Source of the DNA: Nocardioides exalbidus
GTDB taxonomy: Bacteria > Actinomycetota > Actinomycetes > Propionibacteriales > Nocardioidaceae
Assembly (NCBI RefSeq): GCF_900105585.1
Contig: NZ_FNRT01000001.1
Coordinates: 26,800 to 90,799 of the forward strand
DNA: 64,000 bases
Direction: 5' to 3'
Part shown: positions 53,814-63,243 of the stretch, in pieces
Layout of the letters: every line of letters begins with the position of its first letter
Position numbering within the stretch: the stretch's first letter is position 1
Made by a program: the position numbers and the translations under genes
The notes under the pieces: generated by a model
The model's database searches: none
Seen by the model: only the letters and a program-made list of their open reading frames with translations
What the model was told of the DNA's origin: nothing

Positions 53814-55328
53814 CTACGAAAGGATGAAGGCCCGACGGTCGTCCTCGACCGGCTCGAGGAGCTCGGCCGGCCGGTCGACGTCGTCGCGCCGGTCGAGCGC
53901 GCGCGCCCGGCCCACCATCACCGTGACCAGCGCGACGCCGAGGCCGACCGCGACCGCGACCATGGCGTCGGGCACCGGGCCGTCGACCGGCGAGGTCTCC
54001 TGCCTGCTGAAGACGTAGTAGTCCTCCAGCCAGGCCACGGCACCGGCCAGCCACACCAGCAGCACGGACGCCCAGGCGGTGGCGACCCACCAGTCGCGTC
54101 GCTCGGCCGCGACGGTGCCCGGGGTGCGGGCCCGGACCCACCGGCCGACCTCGAGCATCCCCACGGCGACGGCAGTGGCGAGCAACGGCATGACCTGCAT
54201 CAGGTAGCGGTCGTGGAAGCCACCGCCGGCCTGCATGAACGTCACCAGGCTCTGGAGGGTGACGAGCGCGTGGACCGCGAGCAGGATCCAGACGGCGTCG
54301 AGGCGGGCGCCGTGGCGGCGCACGGACCGGACGAGCGCGATCGGCACGAGCACGAGGAACACGCCGATCAGGATCGGCGTGGCGAGCGTCGGCTCGGTCA
54401 GGCCGGGGATGTTGTCGATCCGGTGCCACTCCGTGACCGGCACCCGGTCGAACTTCTCCAGGAGCGCGTCCTGGCCGGTGACGTCGCCGTAGAGCCGGTA
54501 GTTGCGCACGTAGAACCATGCCCACGCGGCGGCCGGCACGGCGCCGACGACCCCCGACACGACCAGCGCCCGCTTCCACCCGTCAGGCCGCCAGCCGGAC
54601 CTCCGGGCCAGCACGACGAGCAGGACGACGGAGCACAGCGCCACGAGGAGCACCCCCTGGGCCCGGGTCCCCGCGGCCACGGTCCCGGCAGCCGCCGCGA
54701 GCGCGACCCGTGGCGTGGTCGCCCCCCGGCGCAGCAGGCGCACGGTCGTCAGGAGCAGCAGCACGGCGGAGGCGGACGCCCAGCCGTCGTTCTGGAAGAA
54801 CGCCGAGCGCAGCACGAGCGTCGGCGCCGCGGCCACCACGACCGCGAGGGCCGCGACCGCCGGGCGCCGCGGCACCAGCTCTCGGGCGAGCGCGCCGACG
54901 AGGTAGAGCCAGGCCGCGAACCCGAGGGTGTTGGCCAGCCGCATCGTGATGATCATCCCGCTCTGGTTCACGTCGTGGAGTGCCCACCAGACCGGCACCA
55001 TCGCGAGGTGGAAGAGGGGCGGGTGGTTGGCCGTCCAGATGTCGCCGTGCGCGGCGTCCCAGCCCTGGAGCTCCTCGGCCGTGCCGGGGAACCGCGCGGG
55101 GTCGTCGACAATGTCGGTGTCGATCGTCGGCAGGTGGCCCGCGGCCAGCGAGGCGACGTAACCGGTGTGCGCCGGCTCGTCGTTGCCCCAGCTCGGCACC
55201 TTGAAGACCAGCGCGATCTGCGCGCCGACGAGGAAGAGCAGCGCCGCGGCGAGCAGCGCCACCGCGTCGGGCCGTGCGGCAAACCGGCGGGCGATCGGTC
55301 GGATCCGATCGGTGGTCGTGTGGGTCAT
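53814..55328 (-). CDS. GT-C type membrane glycosyltransferase (last of glycosylation operon)
   Basis: A 504-residue membrane protein with about 11 hydrophobic segments. The first extracytoplasmic loop has VPSWGNDEPAHTGYVASLAAGHLP, with the acidic ND-E pair typical of GT-C enzymes using polyprenyl-phosphate sugars. Later loops include AFFQNDGWAS and QAGGGFHDRYLMQVMPLL. Start ATG 55328 overlaps the upstream stop as ATGA. Sugar and acceptor are unknown. Confidence 0.8.
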   Translation of the reverse strand: MTHTTTDRIRPIARRFAARPDAVALLAAALLFLVGAQIALVFKVPSWGNDEPAHTGYVASLAAGHLPTIDTDIVDDPARFPGTAEELQGWDAAHGDIWTANHPPLFHLAMVPVWWALHDVNQSGMIITMRLANTLGFAAWLYLVGALARELVPRRPAVAALAVVVAAAPTLVLRSAFFQNDGWASASAVLLLLTTVRLLRRGATTPRVALAAAAGTVAAGTRAQGVLLVALCSVVLLVVLARRSGWRPDGWKRALVVSGVVGAVPAAAWAWFYVRNYRLYGDVTGQDALLEKFDRVPVTEWHRIDNIPGLTEPTLATPILIGVFLVLVPIALVRSVRRHGARLDAVWILLAVHALVTLQSLVTFMQAGGGFHDRYLMQVMPLLATAVAVGMLEVGRWVRARTPGTVAAERRDWWVATAWASVLLVWLAGAVAWLEDYYVFSRQETSPVDGPVPDAMVAVAVGLGVALVTVMVGRARALDRRDDVDRPAELLEPVEDDRRAFILS

Positions 55329-56986
55329 GCGGTCCCCTCCGTGCAGTCGTCGAGGCGACGGATCTCGACGACCGGTCCGGGTCGTTGGTGTGCGGGCGGG
55401 TAGTAGTTGAAGCTGAAGTCGTAGGAGAACGGCGTCGGCGCGGTGCCGGTCGCGAACGGCGAGGCCGACATCGCGACCTCGCTCTCCGCCGTGAGCCGTC
55501 GGTAGTAGGCGGTGGCGCCGGGCAGCCCGGCGGCGAGCCCCCGGTCGCGCTGGTGGCCGTTGACCATCACCCAGCACCAGCCCTCCGCGCGGTAGTCGTC
55601 GAGCAGCGCCGCGGTGAGGCCGAGCTCGTAGGCCTGGAACGGCCGGCTGACCGGTCGCAGCTCGAGGCCGGCGTCGCGCAGCCGGCGGCGGTAGCTGCCG
55701 GGCACCGCCGGCTCGACGACGACCCGGCCGACCTCGGGATGGGCGGCCAGCCAGTCGAGCGCCTCGGTGCGGGTGTCGGTGCGGGTGAGCAGGAGGTCGC
55801 TGCGCACCACGTCGACCACCGGCTGGCCGAGGGCGAGCACCGCCACGACCGCCGCGGCGAGAGGTCGTACGACGCCGGGCAGGGCGCCGCGGAGCAGCGC
55901 GGCCAGCCGGGTGGCGCCGAGCCCCGCCAGCACGGCGAGCGCCGGGTAGGCCGGGAGCAGCCAGCGGGCGAACCAGCGGTCCTGCGACGACATCAGCAGG
56001 TAGAGCACGACCGGGAAGATGACGAGCAGCAGCGTCCTCCCCCGGTCGATCCGCCACGCGAGGACCACGCCCGCCACGGCCAGCACCACCGGCACCACCC
56101 CGAACCCCCAGAGCAGCGTGACCGGGTAGCCCGCCCACGCCGCGCCGGCCTGGCCGAGCTTGACGGTCGCGGCCTGCGCGGACTGGCCGCTGAAGTCGCC
56201 CCAGAACTTGCCGACCTCGAGCACCATGAAGGGGTTGAGCAGGAGCAGCCCGCCGACGCAGGCGACCGCCGCCACGAGGAGGTCCCGCAGCGCGGGGACC
56301 AGGCGTTGCCGACGCTCGAGCACCCGGAGCAGGAGCGCCAGCCCGACCACGACGGTCATCGGGGCCGCGAGGTACTTCACGCCGGCGGCCAGGCCCACCG
56401 CGAGCCCGGCGAGCGCCGCGAGGCGGGTGCCGCCGCGCTCGTGCAGGCGCAGGCAGGCCGCCAGCGCGAGCGCCGTCGGGAGGAGGGTCGGCGCGTCGTT
56501 GAGGGCGTGGTGGCCGTAGAAGACCGGCAGGAACGACAGGCCGACGAAGGCGGCCGACCACGTCCCCGCGCGCCGCCCGAAGGCGACCCGCCCGGCCAGC
56601 GCGACCGCGACGACCGAGGCGGTGCCGAGCAGGACCACCGTGAGCCGCGCGACGGTGAGGACGAGGGCCGGGTCGTCGACGAGGAGCATCGTGGCGTCGG
56701 AGCCGGGCAGCACCGCCCGGAAGACGAGTGCGAGGAGGTACGTCAGGCCGCTGGGGTTCTCGAAGTAGCCGGAGTACCAGTCGCCGTCGGCCGCGCGCGC
56801 CGCCTGCGGGACGAAGTGCAGCTCCTCGTCGGCGTTGTAGGCGTGCGGCAGCCCGTGGCGCACGGCGACCAGGCGCGCCGCGAGGGCGAGCACGACCACG
56901 ACGGCCAGCCACGTCGTCGTCCGGTCGCGGGCCGGACGGGCCGCGTCGGGGCGCGCCCGCGGGGGCGTCGGTGTGGTCAGGACCAC
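55325..56986 (-). CDS. GT-C type membrane glycosyltransferase (PMT/GT39-like)
   Basis: A membrane protein of about 553 residues with about 11 hydrophobic segments and a soluble C-terminal domain (TEALDWLAAHPEVGRVVVEPAVPGSYRRRL). The GT-C loop is HGLPHAYNADEELHFVPQAARA, then YSGYFENPSGLTYLL. Further along come FYGHHALNDAPTLLPTAL and AGVKYLAAPM, typical of GT39/GT83-like enzymes. Several in-frame GTGs (56995, 56992, 56986) could start it; I take 56986, which gives a 10-bp overlap with the upstream gene. Confidence 0.8.
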   Translation of the reverse strand: MVLTTPTPPRARPDAARPARDRTTTWLAVVVVLALAARLVAVRHGLPHAYNADEELHFVPQAARAADGDWYSGYFENPSGLTYLLALVFRAVLPGSDATMLLVDDPALVLTVARLTVVLLGTASVVAVALAGRVAFGRRAGTWSAAFVGLSFLPVFYGHHALNDAPTLLPTALALAACLRLHERGGTRLAALAGLAVGLAAGVKYLAAPMTVVVGLALLLRVLERRQRLVPALRDLLVAAVACVGGLLLLNPFMVLEVGKFWGDFSGQSAQAATVKLGQAGAAWAGYPVTLLWGFGVVPVVLAVAGVVLAWRIDRGRTLLLVIFPVVLYLLMSSQDRWFARWLLPAYPALAVLAGLGATRLAALLRGALPGVVRPLAAAVVAVLALGQPVVDVVRSDLLLTRTDTRTEALDWLAAHPEVGRVVVEPAVPGSYRRRLRDAGLELRPVSRPFQAYELGLTAALLDDYRAEGWCWVMVNGHQRDRGLAAGLPGATAYYRRLTAESEVAMSASPFATGTAPTPFSYDFSFNYYPPAHQRPGPVVEIRRLDDCTEGTA

Positions 56987-58140
56987 GTCCACCACGCCCC
57001 CTCGAGCGGGTAGGCCACGCTCTGGGTCGCCGTGACGATCCAGACCACCGCGACGGCCGGGACGACCAGCCGCCGCACTATGTCGGCCGTGGGCCGGCCG
57101 GTGAGCAGCAACCAGCCGATCAGCACCGGCTCGCACCCCCACCGCAGGTAGGCCTGCCCGCGGTCCCACACCGGCAGGCTGACGAGCACGAGGAGGTAGC
57201 CGGCGAGCGCGAGCCGCTCGTGGGCGGGTCCACCGCCCCGGAGCGCGGTCGCGACGAGGACCAGGATGAGCAACGTCGGGACCAGCAGCACCAGGTTCGG
57301 CGCCTCGCGGAGCGGGTGGAGGGCGGCCGATCCGGCGTAGCGCACCAGCTCGACGACGGGAGTGCCGACCGGGTTGCCCGACGTCGGGTCGGGCACCAGG
57401 TCCGACCAGCGGGCGTGCACCCACGTGCGCCACCCGGCGTACACCGCGAGCGGCAGCGTGCCCACCCACCACCCCGGCGCCGTACGACGACCGCGCGACG
57501 GCACGAGGGACACGACGAGCACGGCAGCGGCGACGAGCAGCGTCGTCTCCCGGGTGAGGGCGGCAGCGGTGAGCGCGAGCGCGGCGAGCAGGTGCCGGTG
57601 GGAGCGGAGGAGCACGAGCGCACCGAGGAGCAGCAGCCCGGCGAGCGGCTCGGTGAGGTCCTGGCCGAGACCGACGAGGAAGCCGGCCCAGAGGGCCGGG
57701 ACGGCTCCCCACCACACGCCGCGACCGAGCCGCCGGGCGGTGCAGGCGGCGACGAGGGCGATCCCCGTGACGGCGAGCAGGTTGACCACCACGAGAGCGG
57801 CCGCCACCAGCGCGTGGCGACCGCCGAGCGAGCCGAGCCAGGCGGTCAGCGGGTACCCGATGCGGGTCTGCCAGTAGGCGGGCCGGGTGAAGGTGATGCC
57901 GTGGTCGGAGACGGCGCGCGTCAGCGGGTCGAGCGCGATCCGGAAGTAGGCGCGGCCGTCGTAGACGACGAACCCGTCGAGCCCGCCGACCAGGGCGGCC
58001 CTGGCCACGACGAACACCACGTGCAGCGCGAGCACCGCGACCGCGACGGGCAGGGCGGCGCGCAGGGTCGCGCGGCCGGACGGGACGGACGGTCGGCCGG
58101 GCGCGTGGGTCCCGGCCACCGCCTCACCGTCCGCGGACAC
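56977..58140 (-). CDS. Polytopic membrane protein, probable GT-C glycosyltransferase (PIG-M/V-like loop)
   Basis: A protein of about 387 residues from GTG 58140, with about ten hydrophobic segments. The first outer loop has GFVVYDGRAYFRIALDPL, resembling the WDGxWYxxIA loop of mannosyltransferases that use dolichol-P-mannose, then ITFTRPAYWQTRIGYPL. Later features are GLGQDLTEPLAGLLLLGALVLL and TRETTLLVAAAVL. It overlaps both neighbours, by 17 bp upstream and about 10 bp downstream. Confidence 0.75.
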   Translation of the reverse strand: MSADGEAVAGTHAPGRPSVPSGRATLRAALPVAVAVLALHVVFVVARAALVGGLDGFVVYDGRAYFRIALDPLTRAVSDHGITFTRPAYWQTRIGYPLTAWLGSLGGRHALVAAALVVVNLLAVTGIALVAACTARRLGRGVWWGAVPALWAGFLVGLGQDLTEPLAGLLLLGALVLLRSHRHLLAALALTAAALTRETTLLVAAAVLVVSLVPSRGRRTAPGWWVGTLPLAVYAGWRTWVHARWSDLVPDPTSGNPVGTPVVELVRYAGSAALHPLREAPNLVLLVPTLLILVLVATALRGGGPAHERLALAGYLLVLVSLPVWDRGQAYLRWGCEPVLIGWLLLTGRPTADIVRRLVVPAVAVVWIVTATQSVAYPLEGAWWTWS

Positions 58141-59059
58141 CTGCCGGCTCCCCCGCGTGCCGGGACGGCGCGGCGAGGCCCGCTGCCGTCGACGCGAGGA
58201 GGGCGAGGAGGAAGTCGGCCACCGCGTGCGCGACCCGCGAGAGCAGGGCGACCGCGACGGCACCGGGCACCCCGAGCACGGGCGCGAGCAGCGCGACGAG
58301 CACCGCCTCGCGCGCGCCGACACCGGCGGGTGCGAAGACGACCAGCACGCCGACCGCGTGGGCGAGCGCGAAGGCCGCCGCCGCGGCGAGCAGGCTCGGT
58401 GCCGCGGCCCTGCCGGTCACGAGCAGCAGGAGCGATGCGCCGTAGGCCAGCCACACGAGCGCCATCAGGGCCACTGAGCGCGCCACTTCCGCCGGACCCA
58501 GCGCGGCCCGCACCCCGTGTCCGGCGAGGCGGTCGGCCAGCAGGCGCAGCAGCGGCGGGGAGAGCGACGCCGCGCCGACGAGCAGCGCGGCCCAGCCCCA
58601 CAGCGGGCTGACCTCTGCGGGCAGGTCGACCGCACCGAGGACCGCCAGCGCGCCGCCGACCAGCAGGCCGGTGGCGGTGTGCACGAGCAGGAAGAGCGAC
58701 GAGGCGGCGACGCTCGAGCGGGCGGGCACGTCGTGGCGCCGGCCGAGCTGCGCCTGGACGGCGACGCTCCAGACGGAGCCGGGGACGTACTTGCCGAGCT
58801 GGCCGACGAAGAAGACCGCCGCGGCGTCGCGAGGCCCGACCTCGGAGCCCAGCCACCGCAGCAGCAGCCGCCAGAGCACCCCGGTCAGCGCGAGCCCGGC
58901 GACCGCGCAGAGCACCGCGCCGGCCAGCCGGAGCGGACCGGTGCCGGACGCCGCGTCGCCGATCTCGTCCCAGCGACCCCGGAACCCCCACCAGGCGAGG
59001 GTGAGGGTGAGGAGGACGAACAGGACGCGGGCGAGCTGGAGCGCCCGTCGGCGGGTCAC
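58124..59059 (-). CDS. Lysylphosphatidylglycerol-synthase-TM/UPF0104 family membrane protein
   Basis: A 311-residue membrane protein with eight or nine hydrophobic segments. Family marks are LLLRWLGSEVGPRDAAAVFFVGQLGKYVPGSVWSVAVQAQLGRRH read as FFVGQLGKYVPGSVW, and HAVGVLVVFAPAGVGAREAVLVALL. This domain occurs in MprF and in many polysaccharide clusters, where a flippase-like role is suspected. Start GTG 59059 overlaps the methyltransferase stop as GTGA. A link to moving lipid-linked sugars is inferred from context. Confidence 0.85.
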   Translation of the reverse strand: MTRRRALQLARVLFVLLTLTLAWWGFRGRWDEIGDAASGTGPLRLAGAVLCAVAGLALTGVLWRLLLRWLGSEVGPRDAAAVFFVGQLGKYVPGSVWSVAVQAQLGRRHDVPARSSVAASSLFLLVHTATGLLVGGALAVLGAVDLPAEVSPLWGWAALLVGAASLSPPLLRLLADRLAGHGVRAALGPAEVARSVALMALVWLAYGASLLLLVTGRAAAPSLLAAAAAFALAHAVGVLVVFAPAGVGAREAVLVALLAPVLGVPGAVAVALLSRVAHAVADFLLALLASTAAGLAAPSRHAGEPAGVRGR

Positions 59060-59793
59060 GTCACCCCGGCGTCACGGGTGGGCACCAGCGACGAGTGCAG
59101 CAGGGCGGTGCGCGTCGGGTAGGGCAGGGCGGGCGTGAGGCCGCGGGTCATGGTGACCGAGACCCGGTCGCCGACCGCGGCGACCGTGCTGTCGATGGCG
59201 TCGACGTAGCGCCGGCGGTCGACGTTGTCGAAGACGATGACGCCGCCGGGGGCGAGCCGGTCGACGGCCCGGGCCAGGCACGCCTCGCGAGCGCGGCCGT
59301 CGATGACCACCAGGTCGAACTCGCCCGGCACGTCGTCGATCGCGGCGACGTAGTCGGCGAAGTCCAGGCCACCGTGGCCAGGCTTCGCCGAGCCCACGAC
59401 CGGCGCGTCGCTGGCGACCGGCTCGACGACCCGGAGCTCGACGTTGTCCGGCAGGCGGGGCGCGATCATCGACGCCCAGCCGGCGTGGTGCTCGACCGAG
59501 TGGACGGAGCCCGCCCGGGAGGCGAGCCACATCGTCGAGGCGCCGGAGCCCCACTCGAAGACGCGCGCGCCGGGGTGCTCGCGCAGCCAGTCCGCGGCCC
59601 GGTCGGCCGAGTCGAACGTCCACCACGGCACGTCGAGCTCCTGCAGCCCGTCGACGTCGTGGATCGCGAAGAGCGAAAGCAGCCACGTGGCCGTGCGCGA
59701 GCGCGGGGCGCGGCGGCGCAGACAGCCGAGGACGCCGATCGCGCGCAGCGGTGCCGCGACGAGGCGGACGAGACGGACGTAGAGCGACTTCAC
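59056..59793 (-). CDS. Class I SAM-dependent methyltransferase
   Basis: A 245-residue protein starting at GTG 59793. The SAM motif is ARVFEWGSGASTMWLASRAGSVHSVEHH, the post-II motif is FDLVVIDGRAREACLARAVDRLAPGGVIVFDNVDR split at IDGRA and DNVDR. An N-terminal basic-hydrophobic stretch (RLVRLVAAPLRAIGVLG) may bind membrane. The acceptor is probably a sugar or glycolipid, judging from the operon. GTGA overlaps with the GT2 stop upstream. Confidence 0.88.
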   Translation of the reverse strand: MKSLYVRLVRLVAAPLRAIGVLGCLRRRAPRSRTATWLLSLFAIHDVDGLQELDVPWWTFDSADRAADWLREHPGARVFEWGSGASTMWLASRAGSVHSVEHHAGWASMIAPRLPDNVELRVVEPVASDAPVVGSAKPGHGGLDFADYVAAIDDVPGEFDLVVIDGRAREACLARAVDRLAPGGVIVFDNVDRRRYVDAIDSTVAAVGDRVSVTMTRGLTPALPYPTRTALLHSSLVPTRDAGVT

Positions 59794-60791
59794 CGGATGC
59801 CGGCCTTCCGTGGGACAGGAGCGTCGATCGCGGGCGTGGTGGGCACGCGGAGGATGTCGTAGCGGGCGCGCTTGGTGTGCTCGAGGTTCGCCTCGATGAG
59901 CGCGCGGTTGGTGCGGATCAGGTCGGAGACGATGCCGAGCATCACGCAGAGCGACGACACCACGACCAGCGCGGCGCCGACGAGGAGCGACTGCACGTGG
60001 CCGCCGCCCTGCCCGGCCGCGGCGAGGACGGCGTACCGGAGGTAGGGCAGCAGCCCCAGCACCCCGAAGAGCATCGCCATCACGCCGAAGATCACGTAGG
60101 GGCGGTACATCACGTAGGCGCGCACGATCGCGGCACCGGAGCGGAAGACGTGCTGGCGCGTGGAGGAGAACAGCCGTGACTCGCGGGTCTTGGCGTTCGT
60201 GATCACCGGCAGGCTCGCGATCGCGAGGTTCTTGTTGCCCGCCTGGATGATCGTCTCCATGCAGTAGCTGAAGCGCGTGACCGTGTTGAGCCGCATCAGC
60301 GACTCGCGCGAGTAGGCGCGGAAGCCGCTCGCGGCGTCGGGCAGCTCGGTGCGCGCGGCGATGTTGACCACCCGCGAGCCGAACCGCTGCAGCGCCTTCT
60401 TGGCCGGCGAGAAGTGGTCGATCAGCCCGACCTGCCGGTCCGCGATGACGATGTCGGCCTCGCCGCGCAGGATCGGCTGGACCAGGTCGGCGATGCGCTC
60501 CTGGGGGTACTGGTTGTCGCCGTCGGTGTTGACGACGATGTCGGCACCGATCGCGAGGGCGTGGTTGACCCCGTCGGTGAACGAGCGGGCGAGGCCCTGG
60601 TTGCGCGGGTGGCTGACGATCTCGGTGACGCCGAACGACCGGGCCACCTCGACGGTCCGGTCGGTGCTCCCGTCGTCGACGACGAGCACGACGATCTCGT
60701 CGATGCCCGGGATGGACCCCGGGATCGACGAGAGGACGAGGGGAAGGGTCTCCTCCTCGTTGAGGCACGGGACCTGCACCACGAGCTTCAT
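59790..60791 (-). CDS. Family 2 glycosyltransferase, polyprenyl-phosphate sugar synthase-like
   Basis: A 333-residue protein: an N-terminal GT-A domain (LVVQVPCLNEEETLPLVL, VLVVDDGSTDRTVEVA, SHPRNQGLARSFTDGVNHAL, nucleotide-sugar DxD in VNTDGDNQYPQERI) and two or three C-terminal hydrophobic segments. This architecture loads sugar onto polyprenyl phosphate, the donor for GT-C enzymes, and three probable GT-C genes follow. ATG 60791 has TAGCGT 7 nt upstream, so it is probably the leaderless first gene of the operon. Confidence 0.92.
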   Translation of the reverse strand: MKLVVQVPCLNEEETLPLVLSSIPGSIPGIDEIVVLVVDDGSTDRTVEVARSFGVTEIVSHPRNQGLARSFTDGVNHALAIGADIVVNTDGDNQYPQERIADLVQPILRGEADIVIADRQVGLIDHFSPAKKALQRFGSRVVNIAARTELPDAASGFRAYSRESLMRLNTVTRFSYCMETIIQAGNKNLAIASLPVITNAKTRESRLFSSTRQHVFRSGAAIVRAYVMYRPYVIFGVMAMLFGVLGLLPYLRYAVLAAAGQGGGHVQSLLVGAALVVVSSLCVMLGIVSDLIRTNRALIEANLEHTKRARYDILRVPTTPAIDAPVPRKAGIR

Positions 60792-60798
60792 GTCCGCG

Positions 60799-60804
60799 AC
60801 GCTA
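60799..60804 (-). promoter_or_regulatory. -10 box of probable leaderless glycosylation operon promoter
   Basis: TAGCGT on the minus strand, 7 nt before the ATG at 60791. Confidence 0.5.
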
Positions 60805-60906
60805 GGGACGACCCGGTACCCACGGACCTCACCCAGGTGACGGGTCGGCGAACGATGGGCGAGCGCTCGGCCACAGCCCTCGCCCGCCACCCGCCCGGCG
60901 CGGACA

Positions 60907-62325
60907 ATGGCGCGCATGCCCCGGCGGCTGGTCCCCCTCCTCCTGTTCGTGCTCCTCGCGGGCGTCTACGCGCTCACCACGAACCCCGATCCGAGCCCCG
61001 ACGCGTTCACCGCCGACTTCGCCGGGCGCCACATCGCGCTGACCGGCGACCCCGTCCCGGACATCTCGGGCTTCCCCTACCTCGACCACAACATCATCCG
61101 CGAGACGTGGATCGTCGAGACCGCCGACGGACGCGAGGCGGTCGGTCGCGCCCCGGGCGTGATCGCGGCCGTCGTCCCGGCGTACGCCCTCGCCCGCCCG
61201 GCCACGGTCGACCCGCTGCCCGGAGGGCTGACCGCCGCCCTCCTCAGCGCGCTGGCCGTCGTGCTGTTCTTCCTCGTCCTGCGCGACCGGATCGGCACCC
61301 ACGCCGCCCTCGTCGCCTCGGGCATCCTCGGCCTCGCGACCCCGGTCTGGTCGGTGTCGGCCGACGCCGTCTGGCCGCACACCCTCACCACGCTCGGCAT
61401 CCTCGGCACCGCGTGGGCCGCGGACCGCCGGCGCTGGTGGCTGGTCGGGCTCTTCGGAGGGGTGATGCTGTGGGGCCGGCTCCACGCCGCCCTCGTCTGC
61501 GCGGTCGTCGGGCTCGGCCCGGCCTGGACGCGCCGCCGGCCGGCGATCGCCGTCCGCGTCGGCGTGGTCGCGCTCGCCTCGCTCGGGCTGTCCTCGGTCT
61601 GGACCCGGTGGATGTACGGCTCGTGGGACCCGACCTCGGGCTACCGCGCCGGCGACTTCATCGGCAACGCGGCGGGCTACGCCCTCGACCCGCTCAACTG
61701 GCTGGGCTTCGTCGTCTCCGCCGACCGGGGCCTGCTCTGGTGGGCACCGCTGCTGCTGGTGCTCGGTCCGACCGCGTGGCGGCACCGCGGTGACCTGCCC
61801 GACTGGAGCCGCTGGCTGGCCGCGGGCGGGGCGGCGTACACCCTCAGCCAGGCGGTGCTCAACCGCTTCAGCGGCGGCGACCACTTCTACGGCTACCGCA
61901 CCAGCCTCGAGCTCGTCGTCAGCCTCTCCCCGGCGCTGGCGCTCGCGACCCCGTGGCTCTCGGAGCGCGCGCGCCGCTGGTTCGTCCCGGTCGCGGTGCT
62001 CCAGCTGGTGCTGATCGCGCCCGGGGCGATCTCGGACGACATGTATGCCAAGGTGCGCGACGTCTGGTGGCGCAACGCCTTCGTCGACGCGCTCCTCACC
62101 CGCCCGACCGAGCTGCTGCCGCTGGTCGCGCTCACGATGGCGGTCGCCCTCGTGGCCGTGCGGCTGCTCCACACCGCACCCGCGACGGCCTGGCTCGACC
62201 GCGCCGACCTTCCCGGCGCCGGGCTCAGGAAGGCTGCTGCAGGCTCAGGTTGCGCGCCACCGTCGACGACAGACGGACCGCTCGTCCCGCCCATCCCGGA
62301 GTGGCACCCGCCAGCCCGCAGGTAG
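60907..62325 (+). CDS. Polytopic membrane protein, GT-C-like, function unknown
   Basis: A protein of about 472 residues with about ten hydrophobic segments (LVPLLLFVLLAGVYAL, LSALAVVLFFLVL, LIAPGAISDDMYAKV follows the last cluster). Outer-loop sequences are FPYLDHNIIRETWIVET, GRAPGVIAAVVPAYAL and FSGGDHFYGYRTSLELV, typical of bacterial surface-glycan membrane proteins. ATG 60907 and 60916 are both possible; GACAAT just before the second could be a -10 for a leaderless start. It is divergent from the GT2 operon. Its last 101 bp overlap the convergent methionine synthase gene, so the Pro-rich C-terminus may be unconserved. Confidence 0.7.
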   Translation: MARMPRRLVPLLLFVLLAGVYALTTNPDPSPDAFTADFAGRHIALTGDPVPDISGFPYLDHNIIRETWIVETADGREAVGRAPGVIAAVVPAYALARPATVDPLPGGLTAALLSALAVVLFFLVLRDRIGTHAALVASGILGLATPVWSVSADAVWPHTLTTLGILGTAWAADRRRWWLVGLFGGVMLWGRLHAALVCAVVGLGPAWTRRRPAIAVRVGVVALASLGLSSVWTRWMYGSWDPTSGYRAGDFIGNAAGYALDPLNWLGFVVSADRGLLWWAPLLLVLGPTAWRHRGDLPDWSRWLAAGGAAYTLSQAVLNRFSGGDHFYGYRTSLELVVSLSPALALATPWLSERARRWFVPVAVLQLVLIAPGAISDDMYAKVRDVWWRNAFVDALLTRPTELLPLVALTMAVALVAVRLLHTAPATAWLDRADLPGAGLRKAAAGSGCAPPSTTDGPLVPPIPEWHPPARR

Positions 62326-63243
62326 GGGTCACGACGAGGTGCTCGTCGACGACCTCGGGGTCGAGGCCGAGCATGTCGAGCCAGCGCTGCACCCGCTCGG
62401 TGAGCCGCGCGTCCGACGGGTCCGTCGCCGGGTCGTCGCTGGCGGACGTGGACGGTACGACGCCCAGTGCGGCGCTGCGACCGCCCTCCAGGGCCTCCGC
62501 GAAGGTGTCGAGGTCGGCGGGGCCGAGCACGTCGAGGTCGGCCGACAGGCCGACGACGCCCGTGCCCGCGACGAGGGACCACGGCGTCTGCGGGGCGCAG
62601 GAGTGCACCCAGGCCTCTCCCCCGGCGTCGGTGATCGCGGCGACCACCCACTCGAGGTGCGCGGACAGCTCGGGCGGGTCGACGCGGCGGTGCCGGCCGA
62701 AACCGCTGGCGGTCGGGACGTGGGCGAGGGAGACCGCGGCGAGCGCGGGCTCGTCGAGCTGCACGATCCACCGGTCGACGCCGGTGATCCTGCGGCGCAG
62801 GTCGGCGAGGTGGACACGGACGCCCTCGGCGAGCGACTGGGCGAGCTCGCGGCGCGCGCCGTGGTCGCTGAGCACCTTGTCGCCGCGCGGCTTCTCGACG
62901 GTGGCCGCGAGCGTCCACGGCCCGGTCACCTGGGTCTTGAAGGTGCCCACGTAGCCCTGCGCGAGCTCCTCGACCGCGTCGAGGTCCTGCGCGAGCAGCG
63001 AACGGGCGCGGCGGTGGTCGACGCCGCTGGTGTCGGTGAGCCGCCAGCCGGCGGGCTGGAGGTCGGCGGCGAGCCCGTCGACGACCGCGAGCGCCCGTCC
63101 GGTCATCCCGGCCGTGACCCCGCGCCCGGGACCTCGGGGACGTGCGGGAGGTCGGGCAGCTCGCCGAGCACCACGCGGACGGCCTCGGCGTACCCCTCGT
63201 CGGTGGTGCCGGGCATCGACCCGACACCGGTCGCCGTCGTCAT
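62225..63243 (-). CDS. Cobalamin-independent methionine synthase family protein, one frameshift
   Basis: A MetE C-terminal-domain-type protein of about 339 residues that is predicted to transfer a methyl group to homocysteine. Zinc ligands appear as VHSCAP (His, Cys) and TPTCGLAGATP (Cys). N-terminal GVGSMPGTTDEGYAEAVRVVLGELPDLPHVPEV is in one frame, and GRGVTAGMTGRALAVVDGL onward is in the next. One extra G in the + strand run at 63128-63130 joins them, so a sequence error is likely. The start ATG at 63243 overlaps the mnmA stop (ATGA). It is shorter than full MetE and may be a core-type enzyme with an unknown methyl donor. Confidence 0.8.
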
